Below are positions 44,275-54,529 of a DNA stretch of 64,000 nt, piece by piece. The notes under the pieces were generated by a model, which searched no databases, was not told the origin of the DNA, and saw nothing but the letters and a program-made list of their open reading frames with translations. The DNA comes from Nereocystis luetkeana (lineage: Eukaryota > Sar > Phaeophyceae > Laminariales > Laminariaceae), in assembly GCA_031213475.1 (NCBI GenBank), contig JARUPZ010000004.1, forward strand, positions 2,939,501-3,003,500, in the 5' to 3' direction. Numbering within the stretch: the first letter of the stretch is position 1; every line of letters starts with the position of its first letter. The position numbers and the translations under genes were made by a program.

Positions 44275-44960
44275 ATGGTCTCGCGATCCAGAGCGCTCCG
44301 GCCCCGCCTTGCGCCATGGGTAGCGCGGCTGGGTGGTACAACCTGCGGAACACTGCGTCTCTCGTCGCGCCGAGTCCTAGCCGTCGCGTGCTGAGCATTG
44401 CCCCGATCCCGATCCCAATCCCAAGGGCAGTGACCATGGGCTGCAATGTAAGGACATTTAGGCTCTACCTTTTTTTTCCCAATGGTCCTTACTTTTCCGT
44501 TCAGATCGGATCACAATACACTACTGGACCTGGTATGTACGAGCTCTGTCGTCATGTTCGTGATGGTTTCGCGATTCAGAGCCTTCCAGTCCCGCCTCGC
44601 GGCGAGAGTGGGAGACACAATATGCGGGGCACTGCGTCTCACGTCGCGCCGAGTCCTGGCCATCGCTTTCGCTTGCTGAGCATTGCCAACAGTCCCTCCG
44701 TCAATTGCGATGTCGACAATCGATAATCCCCGTGATAGAGCCATTGCTGCTGTTGCTGTTTTTTTTTATTTTTTTTCAACAAATAGACACGAAGCCTTGT
44801 GGCTAATTGTAGCAAGTAATGCATTCTCCAGTAGCAGCAGCAAGCATGCAGAACACTGCCCGCATCGCAACGACCACCACCAACAACAGCAGTAGCATCA
44901 ACCGCAGCTACCAACAAAAACATCAACAACAACGAGAGCAACAACAACAACAACAACAGC

Positions 44961-45004
<44 letters not shown>

Positions 45005-45345
45005 AAACAAAAACAGCAGCAGCAGTAGCAGCACACAGGCGGACCTGGCACCTCTAAGTGAATCTGTCCGTCCGAAACCGTGTTCTCGCGATTCCAGAGC
45101 GCTTCAGTCCCGCCTTGCCCCATGTTTAGGGAGGCTGGGCTTCACAACCAGTGGATTACCGGGTATCATGCCCCGCTGAGTCATGGCCGTCGCGCGCTGA
45201 GCATTGCTGACACAACGCTACCAGTTACAGTCAAATCTCAATGCTGCGGCATTGTATTGCTGCTGTGGTCACCGCGCACAACACCACCGAGTCTCATGCC
45301 GCGCCGAGTCCCGGCGGCGGCGTGGTGAGCATTGCGGACAACCTC
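44275..45345 (+). repeat. Diverged repeat, four units around CGCGCCGAGTC
   Basis: Segments near 44275-44405, 44565-44700, 45083-45215 and 45290-45345 share TCGCGATTCAGAGC, CCCGCCTTGC, CGCGCCGAGTCC and GCTGAGCATTGC in that order (the last unit is partial). Spacing is irregular and other repeats lie between units. Confidence 0.55.
44930..45027 (+). repeat. (CAA)n/(CAG)n microsatellite
   Basis: About 30 nearly pure CAA triplets with a few CAG, ending in AAACAGCAGCAGCAG. Confidence 0.9.
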
Positions 45346-45354
45346 GAGGCGATC

Positions 45355-45535
45355 CCTCACTCGTCCATACAATCTTCATGGTCCAGGACTGGTTTCCTGG
45401 GTTGGATCTGTACTACACAGATCCTGCACAACATCTCATACCGGCAGTTTAAGAGTCAGGATGATTTAGATTATCTATCTGCTGATGACCTATCTGTGCA
45501 TGATCTATCTGTACATGATCTGTCCGACGTGTGAA
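45355..45535. repeat. GATC-rich repeat (family D)
   Basis: CTGGGTTGGATCTGTACT, CCTGCACAACATCTCATACC and the GATCTATCTG cluster match other D copies; ends GATCTGTCCGACGTGTGA. Confidence 0.55.
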
Positions 45536-45763
45536 ACCTTCTCACCGCTTCAAAAAACATCCAACTCGGGTTTTTTTCCTCAGAATGTGCGCGCAAAATC
45601 TCAAAAGAGGTTGGCAGGCATATGTTTGCCTTCGCTTCACAGTGTTTGCACTCTACCTGTCACCTCGTTTAATTAACCGGGTTAATATCAATAGTAACGT
45701 ATACAAGGCTCCCCATCGGAGGCACTAATAAAGACATGAGGTGACACAAGGTATACAAATCGG

Positions 45764-46555
45764 GTGACGTTTTTCTCCAGCCGAAAACAAACGAAAGGCC
45801 CACCAGCCCTTGAAATTTTGAAAGTCTATGCAGCCCCAAAAACGAAGGGCGTAACGACCAGCGAAAGGAAACAGTCACATCCATCTGATGAAGCGCGTAT
45901 CTCTAACCAGGACAACGTTTCGCTCGTTTTCTCTGTTCATCCCCCTGAACGTACCCTCTCGTATATTCTTGACGTACCGCGCAAGGCGCACGCGGCCGTG
46001 CTCGCGAGACCCTCCTCGTGGAACCGCCCCAGGAGCTGCACCGCCTTCACCACCCCGCAGCAACTCCCTCCGACGAAACCCTCGGCGAAAAAAATGCGGC
46101 GCAACCGGAAGGCGTCGATGTGGGCGCGCGATAATGACCGCGACCTAGACGTCGGAAGCGCAACCTATGCCCATAGCAGGGGGCTCTACACCCTGGGGAG
46201 ACCCCCGGCTACATGCACGGGACACTGTCGGGGGCGCGAGCGTCAGCGTCAGCTCCAGCGTCGCTGGTCTAAGCCCGTGACAGTGGGAGTTGCCCTGAGA
46301 AGTGGCGTTTCTGGCGGGCATCTGGTCACCGATGGGGACGACGGGGCCGCTGGTGTTTACCCTGGCGCTATCAGTGTCGGCGACGGGGGGATGGCAGAGG
46401 CAGTGACTACCGTGGGCGGGCGCGATTCTTCGGCGGCAAGTGCGGAGCCGCTTGTGGAGCAAGTGGCGACGGCGCTGTCCCAGCGCTGTGCCGTGCGGGG
46501 TGGAGATCTGGTGAGGGAGGGAGATGAGGAGAGCCATGCCGCCGTCGTATCATAG
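45764..46555 (+). other. Long open frame, 263 aa, doubtful
   Basis: The plus frame is open for 264 codons in GC-rich DNA, while parts of the minus strand are open too. On the minus strand a stretch at about 45985-46120 reads VVKAVQLLGRFHEEGLAST and ends at a possible donor CGCG|GTACGT, which looks at least as protein-like. I recognise no family on either strand. Confidence 0.25.
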
Positions 46556-46691
46556 GGGGTTACGTTTTGGGCCCTGACATTTTTTTACTAACACGGGCTC
46601 TTGAGCTGAGGGTTCTTTCTTGCTAGCGCGAGGCTTTTGAACTGAGGGGTTACTAGAGCTTCCGTCTCACACGGTTTATGTCACCAACTAT

Positions 46692-46794
46692 TACGGGGGA
46701 CCATAGTTAGTAGGACCTATGGTATACATAAAAACCTATATATTTAACCTTTTTCACTCACAATGTTTGGTCCTATTAACTATTGTCCCCCGTA
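46692..46794. mobile_element. mariner-type MITE (family B), near-perfect
   Basis: TA-flanked; arms almost perfect (CGGGGGACCATAGTTAGTAG; AACTATTGTCCCCCG). Confidence 0.85.
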
Positions 46795-46799
46795 ATAGT

Positions 46800-48100
46800 T
46801 TTTAGTCGGACTAATAGTTAGTCGTTACCCGCAGGTGCCAACCATCCCACTTATCGGGTTTCCATACTTTACTTGTAGGAAGGGTTGTTGAATGCGGGAT
46901 ATATAGATATAAATAGAGATAAAGATGTATCAGGTGTATGTTTTAGGGCGGGGGCTCCCTCAGCAGGGGAGGGCTTGATGTGTGTCGCTTGGCTCGCCTG
47001 ACTTTAGTCGACATGCCGGCTGGTCGTGGGCGGGCTTCGCCAGCCGACTTGCCGATTGAAGTTGGTTAGTAAGCTAACGGCATCTACCGATTAGTTGTTC
47101 GTGGCGAAATTCTGCCTGCTCACAAGCTCTTCTATTTTGGGGCTCAGGTCTATGTAGCGACCACATACCGTAATATCCTCTATCAAGGCTTCTAGGGAGG
47201 CGTTTTTTATTCAGTAAAACGTTGTCCCCGGGGAGAGCAAGGAAGTAGGGGGGGGGTTCGTAAAAAAAGGGCGGAAACGGTGTTCTCGACACATCCGCCA
47301 CAGACTCGTGTTTAGCTTGCTTCCCCCGCCGCTGCGCACCTCGGGCTAAATATTCGGCGATGTCGGGTATTGACAGCATCTACGAGGAAACACGTGATGG
47401 GTGAAGGACGTACAACACTTGGGGATGGTTGCCCCCTTGGTCGGGGGGTTGTCGTGACGAAGAGCAGGGGGGGGGTGGCCCCTGTGATAACACACGGAAG
47501 GGCCGGAAGACTCGAGAGCATCCCAAGCCCCTGTCTGACCTTCGGCGGCCGGTCGGACCCAAGAGAGTTCGTGCTGTCCCCCGGAGGAGGGCGGCTTATT
47601 TTGACAAACAAAATTGTCCTCGGGGGATGCCAAAGAATTAAAGAGATAGGCGGGACTTTGTCACAAAGAGAAACATTATCCGGGGAATACACCACGTGTT
47701 TTCCGCTTTGTCGGTCATTTGGCGGGGGGGGGGAGGGGGGGGCAACACAAGGCCGGGGGCGTTGACAAAGGATATCGCGGTACATGAACGATATTATCCA
47801 CCGTTTGCGTGAGCGTGCAGCAACGACAGCAGCAGCAGCAGCAGCAGCTTTAATACGGCGCGAAAGGTGTCACCCTATAGTCTAGCCAGGCAGCCCGCTC
47901 TGCCTCGCCATCATAAAACTCGTATACTGAAGTGCTCACTACTACTAATACATGGTGAGGGTGTTATTCTAAAATGTATACCTGGCACCTGGTATGTATA
48001 TGTTGTGCTCAGTACGTATTGGTGTATGATCTCGCTGCCCTGCGCGATATTTGTGATTCAAATGTTCCCATCTTTCCCCTGAAACGTTCCCCTTCCAACC
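46800..48100. other. No firmly supported gene
   Basis: 46985-47095 (GCCAGCCGACTTGCCGA.., GCTAACGGCATCTACCG) resembles 17090-17190, so it is repetitive. Frames at 47074-47379 (-) and 47370-47765 (+) are open but unrecognised. 47782-47870 could encode a Met-initiated Ala-rich peptide and is a weak candidate for the missing first TilS exon. Confidence 0.3.
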
Positions 48101-48116
48101 ACCGGAAACCCCCGAG

Positions 48117-48210
48117 TCCTAGTCCTCAGCAGCGGGGGCGCCGACTCGGTAGCCGTCCTGCTCGCCCTACACTGCGGGAGTCCTTTCGAGCAACCCCCCC
48201 CCTCGACGCC
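48117..48210 (+). pseudogene. Decayed duplicate of TilS exon A start
   Basis: Reads VLVLSSGGADSVAVLLALHC in the frame of the real exon at 48556, with SGGSDS changed to SGGADS. The acceptor CAG is changed to GAG and homology is lost after about 60 bases. The upstream pyrimidine tract is also similar, so intron plus exon edge was duplicated. Confidence 0.75.
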
Positions 48211-48223
48211 TAACTCATTCTAT

Positions 48224-48450
48224 GCTGTCACCCATGTGCAAGTCCGCCTCACAAGCGGTTCTTAGTAGGATACAGCGCACTCCTCCATGCGGCTCGCCAA
48301 CACCTCACGGCGCTCCGCGCTTGGTGCAAGCAAGCAAGCAATGCCTGCCTGGTCGGTGAAAACCCTGCATGCTCCGTCCCGGCATTGTAGGGATGCGAAG
48401 GTCTATGGTCATACGACTACGGCCATGCATGAGATCAAGTGGTTATACGA
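48224..48450 (+). repeat. Dispersed repeat K
   Basis: Starts GCTGTCACCCATGTGCAAG; contains CGCTTGGTGCAAGCAAG, CCTGCCTGGTCGGTGAAAAC and GGTCTATGGTCATACGAC. It separates the decayed TilS exon copy from the real exon. Confidence 0.65.
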
Positions 48451-48555
48451 CTACGGCGATGCATGACAATAAGTACACCCTCCCCCCAACGCCCTCCCTC
48501 CACAACCTCCTAACCCCTCCAAACCACCTCCCTTCCAACCGCGTACAACGCCCAG

Positions 48556-48978
48556 GTCCTGGTCCTCGTCAGCGGGGGCAGCGACTCGGTGGCCCTCCTG
48601 CTCGCCCTACACGAAGCGCGGGAAGCCTTCCAACCCCCCCTTCGCGTCGAAGCGGCCCACTTCAACCACGCGCTGCGCGGCGCAGACTCAGACGCGGACG
48701 AGGAATTCGTCGCTAGCTTAGCCGCCAGGTTAAGCATTCCGCTGCACGTTCGGCGCTGGAAAGGGGTGGGGGAGGGGGGTACCGGTGGAGCGGGGTCGGG
48801 GATGCAGGAGAGAGCGCGGAGGTGGAGGAGGGCGGAGGCGCGCGGTATTCTGGGTGGTATGGTGGAGGAGGCGGGGGGTAGGGGGGCGGGGGTGGTGGCT
48901 ACGGCGCATCACCGGGACGATCAGGCGGAGACGGTGTTGATGAAGGCGCTGAGGGGGGCGCATGTCACCAAGATGCAG
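48556..48978 (+). CDS. tilS: TilS exon A: PP-loop ATPase core
   Basis: The acceptor is CGCCCAG|GTC and the donor CAG|GTAAAG (phase 0). It starts VLVLVSGGSDSVALLLALHE, continues VEAAHFNHALRGADSDADEE, has a short Gly-rich insert and ends VVATAHHRDDQAETVLMKAL. These are the nucleotide-binding and lysidine-synthetase motifs in family order. Confidence 0.92.
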
Positions 48979-51900
48979 GTAAAGGTTTGGTTATTCTTTT
49001 TTACGACTGGGATAGGAAGGAATGGGATGGGATGGAAGTGGGATGGGATGGGATGGGATGGGATGGGATGGAATTGATGAGATGGGACGGAATGGACTTA
49101 GCTGGGATGGACTGTGCTGTGCTATGGTGCTGTGCTGTGCTGTGCTGTGCTGTGCTGTGCTGTGCTGTGCTGTGCTGTGCTGTGCTGTGCTGTGCTGTGC
49201 TGTGCTGTGCTGTGCTGTGCTGTGCTGTGCTGTGCTGCGCTGCGGTGCCAGGCAATACGTCGGGGGAGTCGTAATAGTCGGCTGTCGTCTTTGTGCCCCA
49301 CCCCGCCTACTTGTTCCGCTCTGTGTACCAGGTACATCCTATCTGTATACCGGTCGACTCCTTGTGCGTCTTTATGACCGTGGACTAGATTGTTGTGATG
49401 AGCTGTAACATCGTCCAAACAGCAGCATAAGCAACGACAGCAACAGCAACGATAACTTCTATTACGGGGGACCATAGTAAATAGGACCAAATATTTGTTA
49501 GTAAAAATAGTGAAATATTAGTTTTTTAGTGTGTACCGTAGGTCCTATTTAATATGGCCCCCCGTAATAGTTGTCAAAATATTTTCCCATTCCTACCTCT
49601 GAAGTGTACCCCTTGTTTGGACAGCCTAAAATGTACCGGTACCCCCCTTCTCCGATTATGACTACTGTGGCTTGCGCGTCCGGCAGGGCATGGCGTGGCG
49701 CAGCCCTCCGTTCGTGAAGCCTTTGCTCGGCGCTCGTAAGTCTCGTTTGGTCGATTTCCTGAACGAGCGCGGGCAGGAGTGGAGGGAGGACGGGAGCAAT
49801 CAGGTGGCAAAGTACGCCAGGAATCGAGTCAGGTGCGCGGTCGCTCGCTTCAAAGGGGGGGGCACCCCTTATTCGGTAGGTAGATTTTTTGCTGCCTGAG
49901 CTACCGCCGCCGCCGCCGCCGCCGCCGTGGATTGAGGGCTGTTTTTCAACATTCTTGGTTTAGTCAACTGCAGGCAGGGGCGACAGTGCAAACACATGCA
50001 CATTTCAACACCAGTGAGCTATCGTATGACCCCTTTCTACCATTAACGCCTCCTGGGAGGCAGGAATGGAAACCCTAACTCACCACGCCGCCGCCCCCCC
50101 CCCCCCCCACCCCTCTCATTGTTTTTCATTTTTTTGTTGTGTGTTGATGTTTTTGGCAGGCTTGATCTCATCCCTCTGCTTCGAGAGCTTGCCGGCGGGA
50201 GCAGGGCGCTCGAAACCCGCCTGAACGAGCTGTCCCGGCAGAGCCTTCTGGCGAGAGAGATGGTCGAGCAAGAAGCTGTGCGCTGGGAGCGGTGTCAATC
50301 GATCAACCGCCGCGACGTCGATGACGAGGAGGAAGAAGAAGAAGGTGAAAGCGAAGAGGTCGGACAACCGGAAGGTGCCGGTCCGTCCGCGGAGCTGGTA
50401 CACGACGGTGGTGCCGAAGCATCAGCAGTGTCACCGCCGCGGGTTAGGCGGGAGGAGTTCCCGCTGTCGGCATTTCTCAAGGGACGCCCGGGATCGGGAG
50501 GGGAGGTGGAAGGACGAAACCTGGGAGGGGCGGACCTGCCGGAGCTGGTGAGGGAGGAGCTGATGCATCGGTTCGTGACGGGTGAGCTAAACGTTGCAGG
50601 TTACGCCCTTTTGTCCGGACTTGGCTCGGAGTCGGAAGAGAGTCGTGCCCCCTCTCCTCCTCCTCCTCCTCCTCCTCCGGCCGCCTTCCTCCTTAGTACA
50701 TCCACGGTATCACCTCCGCCCGCCCCCTCTCGTCCCCCGTCCCCCGCCCCCCGCCCATCCCGCGAACGACTGCCGTACCCTAAAGCGATAACTGCATTGG
50801 TTGAGTCCCCCGCCCCACCCTCCTCCTCCTCCTCCTCCTCCTCCTCCTTCTTTTCTACCCACCTACCCCCGTAGTATCTATATAGCCTCACGGCCGCCTT
50901 CGCCGCCGCTGCCCCCCCCCACCCAACTCTCTTGTGCCTGCATTGCCCAATATACCGCGCATATCCCGTGTTCCACAGCAAATAACGGTGGCACGCCGCT
51001 ACCTTACGCCCACCTACAGCTCCTGATGCAGCAGGTGGACGAAGGAGACAGGAAGTGGTCGCTGTCGCTGGGGGGTTCCCTCTGCTTTCGTCGAGTAGGT
51101 GAGATGGCCTTGGACCACCTGATTTGGATCACGGGTCTTGTTTGTAACGGTCGAGTTTTTTTTTTGTAGTGGCAAAAAAATACATACCTGGTACCGGTAT
51201 ATATTTTATTTTATCGTTTTTGTAACGGTCAAAGGATTTTGTAGCAGCGAGGGGTTTTGTAACGGCAAGTGGTGCTTGTAACGGCAAGTGGTGCTTATAA
51301 CGGCCAGTGGTGTTTGTAACGGCAAGGGCTTAAAGGTTGTCGAAACGGCGATGGGGTTAGCAGCGTCCAGGGGGGGGGGATGAAGCTAAGACGTAATAGC
51401 ACTAAGATTTGTAAGGAAGGCAGACATTTAATAGATGGAACGGGGGCACAGGGTGAAGACACAAAAACGAACACTTGGAACCAAGATATGGAACGCATAC
51501 GTGGAACACAGACATGGGATGGATACCTCGTACATGAGACCAAGAAACGTGGGCAGTGGGTGGCACACACGTGTAGCGCCTCAAGCTCGCCTGCGTCGAC
51601 CAGTTCTTGTCGTCGCGCGCGCTCCGCTCCGCCCATGAACTACGCTTCATGAGGGTGCACCAAACAACCCTAAGCGCCACTGTGCAGCGAAGGAAATAAA
51701 AAAAAAGACGCGCAGGGACAACGCTTGCGTGGGCCCGCAAAACCAGCGGAATTGTTGCTACTGTAATACAAGCCGTACAGTACACGACACCTGTACTTGC
51801 ACAACATGAGAAAACAGCACGTAAAGTAAGAAAGGCAGGCGAGGCTGACGTTTCCAGAAAATAAAAAAAAATAAAAAATCGGGAGCCGTTTTAAGAACAC

Positions 51901-54349
51901 TAAGAAAGGAAGGCTGAGGTTTGTCGAACAGTAGGAACTTCGGCAGACGTTGTGTTGAACTTAGTGTGGAACACGCCGTTTCTGACATAGAAATCCATTC
52001 TGCGCCTTCGGGCCAACATCCCAAGTTGTTGACGCGTAGGAGGCGTCATGTGCTACGTACGGATCAGCTCCGCCAATCCTTTTGGGGGAAAAATATAAGG
52101 CCATGATATGTAGCATCGGCCGTAAGCATGACCACAACCCTGCGCTGCTGGGTTAGGTAGACGAAAATTCATGTAGTACCTACCGGAACTACTATTACGG
52201 GGGACAATAGTGAATAGGACCAAATATTGTTACTAAAAATACCGAAATATATACCTGGTAGGGTTTTGTGTTCACCGTAGGTCCTATTTACTCTAGGTCC
52301 CCCGCAACACGCTCACCGGGTATGATGTCATCGCACTCGTACTGCAATATACGGCTGGGGAGACCGCTCTTCTCAATGCTTTGGCCAAATCGTGCAATTC
52401 GCAGTGTGGTTGGCAATAGCGTACTCGCAGGTGCAGATCGCCCACCCTTCTCAATATGATGGCCAACCGTACAACAACACGTTCGCAGTGCGTGGCATCC
52501 ACCGTGCTCGTATATGCCGCAGATCGCCCACTCTGTACACAGTAGACTGTTGGCGAGACTGCGCCTCTCAACATTGCATACACGAGACAGATCATGATAT
52601 ATCTGACCTATCTACAGATAGATGATCTAGTTCCTCACCTGAGCTGCCGTTGTTACGAGGCTGTGCGGGACCTGCCTATAGTACAGATCATCCAACACAG
52701 AAAACATGTACTACATAGATCATGCAGCATTACGCGGGTCCCACCGGGCAACATGAGCTAAACATCATACTGGTATATACAGATCGAGAACAGATTATCT
52801 ATCTGCCCTGAAAGATCTAGATCGTGTACTGTGGGCATCAAATCACCTGTGGATGACCTGCAGATGATCTGTCTGACGTGTGCGACATTGTGGTCGTTTG
52901 TATAAAACTACAGCAGGGCCCTATATAAAACGTTACCCTACAAAACCGATCCTTGAAGTAGTCCCCGACAGGCTCTTCTTCAACCTCCACATTTCACGAT
53001 CGAGACAAGAAAACAAATCGAAGCACCCCAAACCCGAAAAACAATCCTCCTTCGCATGAGACCGCCAAGACGGCGCGCGCGGCCGCGAGCCTATGTCGGC
53101 GGGCCACCGCGCGCGCGCATCCAGCCGCTCCATTGCCAACACAAAATTTCTCACCGATACTAAACCCATTCCCAGCACAACAGCCTCTGCCGTTACAAAA
53201 ACCCTTGTCGTGACTAACGCCCTCGTCGTTACAATTTCCCTTGCCGCTACAAATTATTTTTAACAATTGCACCCCACCCATCGCTGTCTCCATAGTCTCT
53301 GGAAATGGCCACACACGGAACAGTAATCAATTAATTCGACGCTGTCATCCATAAGCAAGAAACTCCGCCTCACAAGCTGTTCTCATCATTGTAGTAGGAT
53401 GTAGCTCGCCCTTCACGCTACTCGCCGAACACCTCACGGCGCTTTGCGCTTGGTACATGCAATGCCTGCCTGGTCGGTGAAAACCCGACGTGTCCCGTCT
53501 CGGCATTGTAGGGGTGCGAGAGTCTGTGGTCCTACGACTACGGCCACTCATGACATGTTCCCTGTCTTCGTCCCATGTCTTCGTTTTCCACGTTTTCGCT
53601 CCGTGTAATCGTTCCATATTTTCGTCCCATGCCTTCATTTCACGTATTCGTCCTCGTTCCATGTTTTCGTTCCACACCTCCCACATGTATCTCGTTCCAT
53701 GTTTTCGTTTCACGCCCCCCACATTGCCCCCGTTCCATATTTCCGTTTCATACCTCCCACATAAAAATTTGTACCATGTCTTCCACGCGTTCTACGATAG
53801 AGGTAGCAAGCATATTCCCGCTAGTGCGGTTTCCGAATGACGTGGTTCCTTCACCCAAAATCGTCGGAATGCCAATCTTGTTTCGAAAAATGGCATTTTT
53901 GTATACTTGAGCCGTGGGATTTTTCATCGGGATGGAGTTGATTTTTGTTGAAGTCAGTTTTCGAGTGAGGCATGGAGCTCCTTAAGTGAGGAAGGAGCCT
54001 CAGAAAAATTGGGGTGAACCTCTATCGTCGAAAGCCTCCTTCATTCCTCGCCTCCCGCTATAATGTTTCGTGTATTACAATAGCGCCCCATTCTGGCTTG
54101 GTACCGTATCATCCGTCCGCCAGTCCCACATTGACTTTCAATCCATATTGTCGTTCCGCGCGCTCCACGCTGCCTTCGTTCCGTACTGTCGCTCCTTGTG
54201 ATCGGACTTTGCGGACGTACAGGCGACTTCCTCCGGATAGAGCGCAACGCGGGAGGCCCGGCACTCCCCGCGCCCTGCGTTAGAGCACGCTCGGTATTCG
54301 AGATCGATTTTAACCGGGAAGGTGGCGGGCCGAGCAGCAGCAGCAGCAC

Positions 54350-54390
<41 letters not shown>

Positions 54391-54484
54391 CGAGCAGCAG
54401 CACAAGCAGCCCACCCGCAGCCGCGGGGGGTGGCACAACAAGTCCATGGACGATGCGAGTAAGCGCCTGTCAGGTCGAGGGCGG

Positions 54485-54529
<45 letters not shown>

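Larger units (their letters stand above)
51099..54222 (+). other. TilS intron D (3.1 kb)
   Basis: Contains GTAACGGCAAGTGGTGC-type short repeats (51220-51330), a mariner-type MITE (52196), a GATC-rich repeat (52570), dispersed repeat K (53341), a CGTTCCATGTTTTCG repeat (53540) and family F MITE copy 1 (53788). Confidence 0.6.

Noticed and set aside
49001-49490. Frames reading AVLCC or AQHST repeats
   Set aside because: Artefacts of the TGTGC pentamer, which has no stop in any frame; inside a TilS intron.
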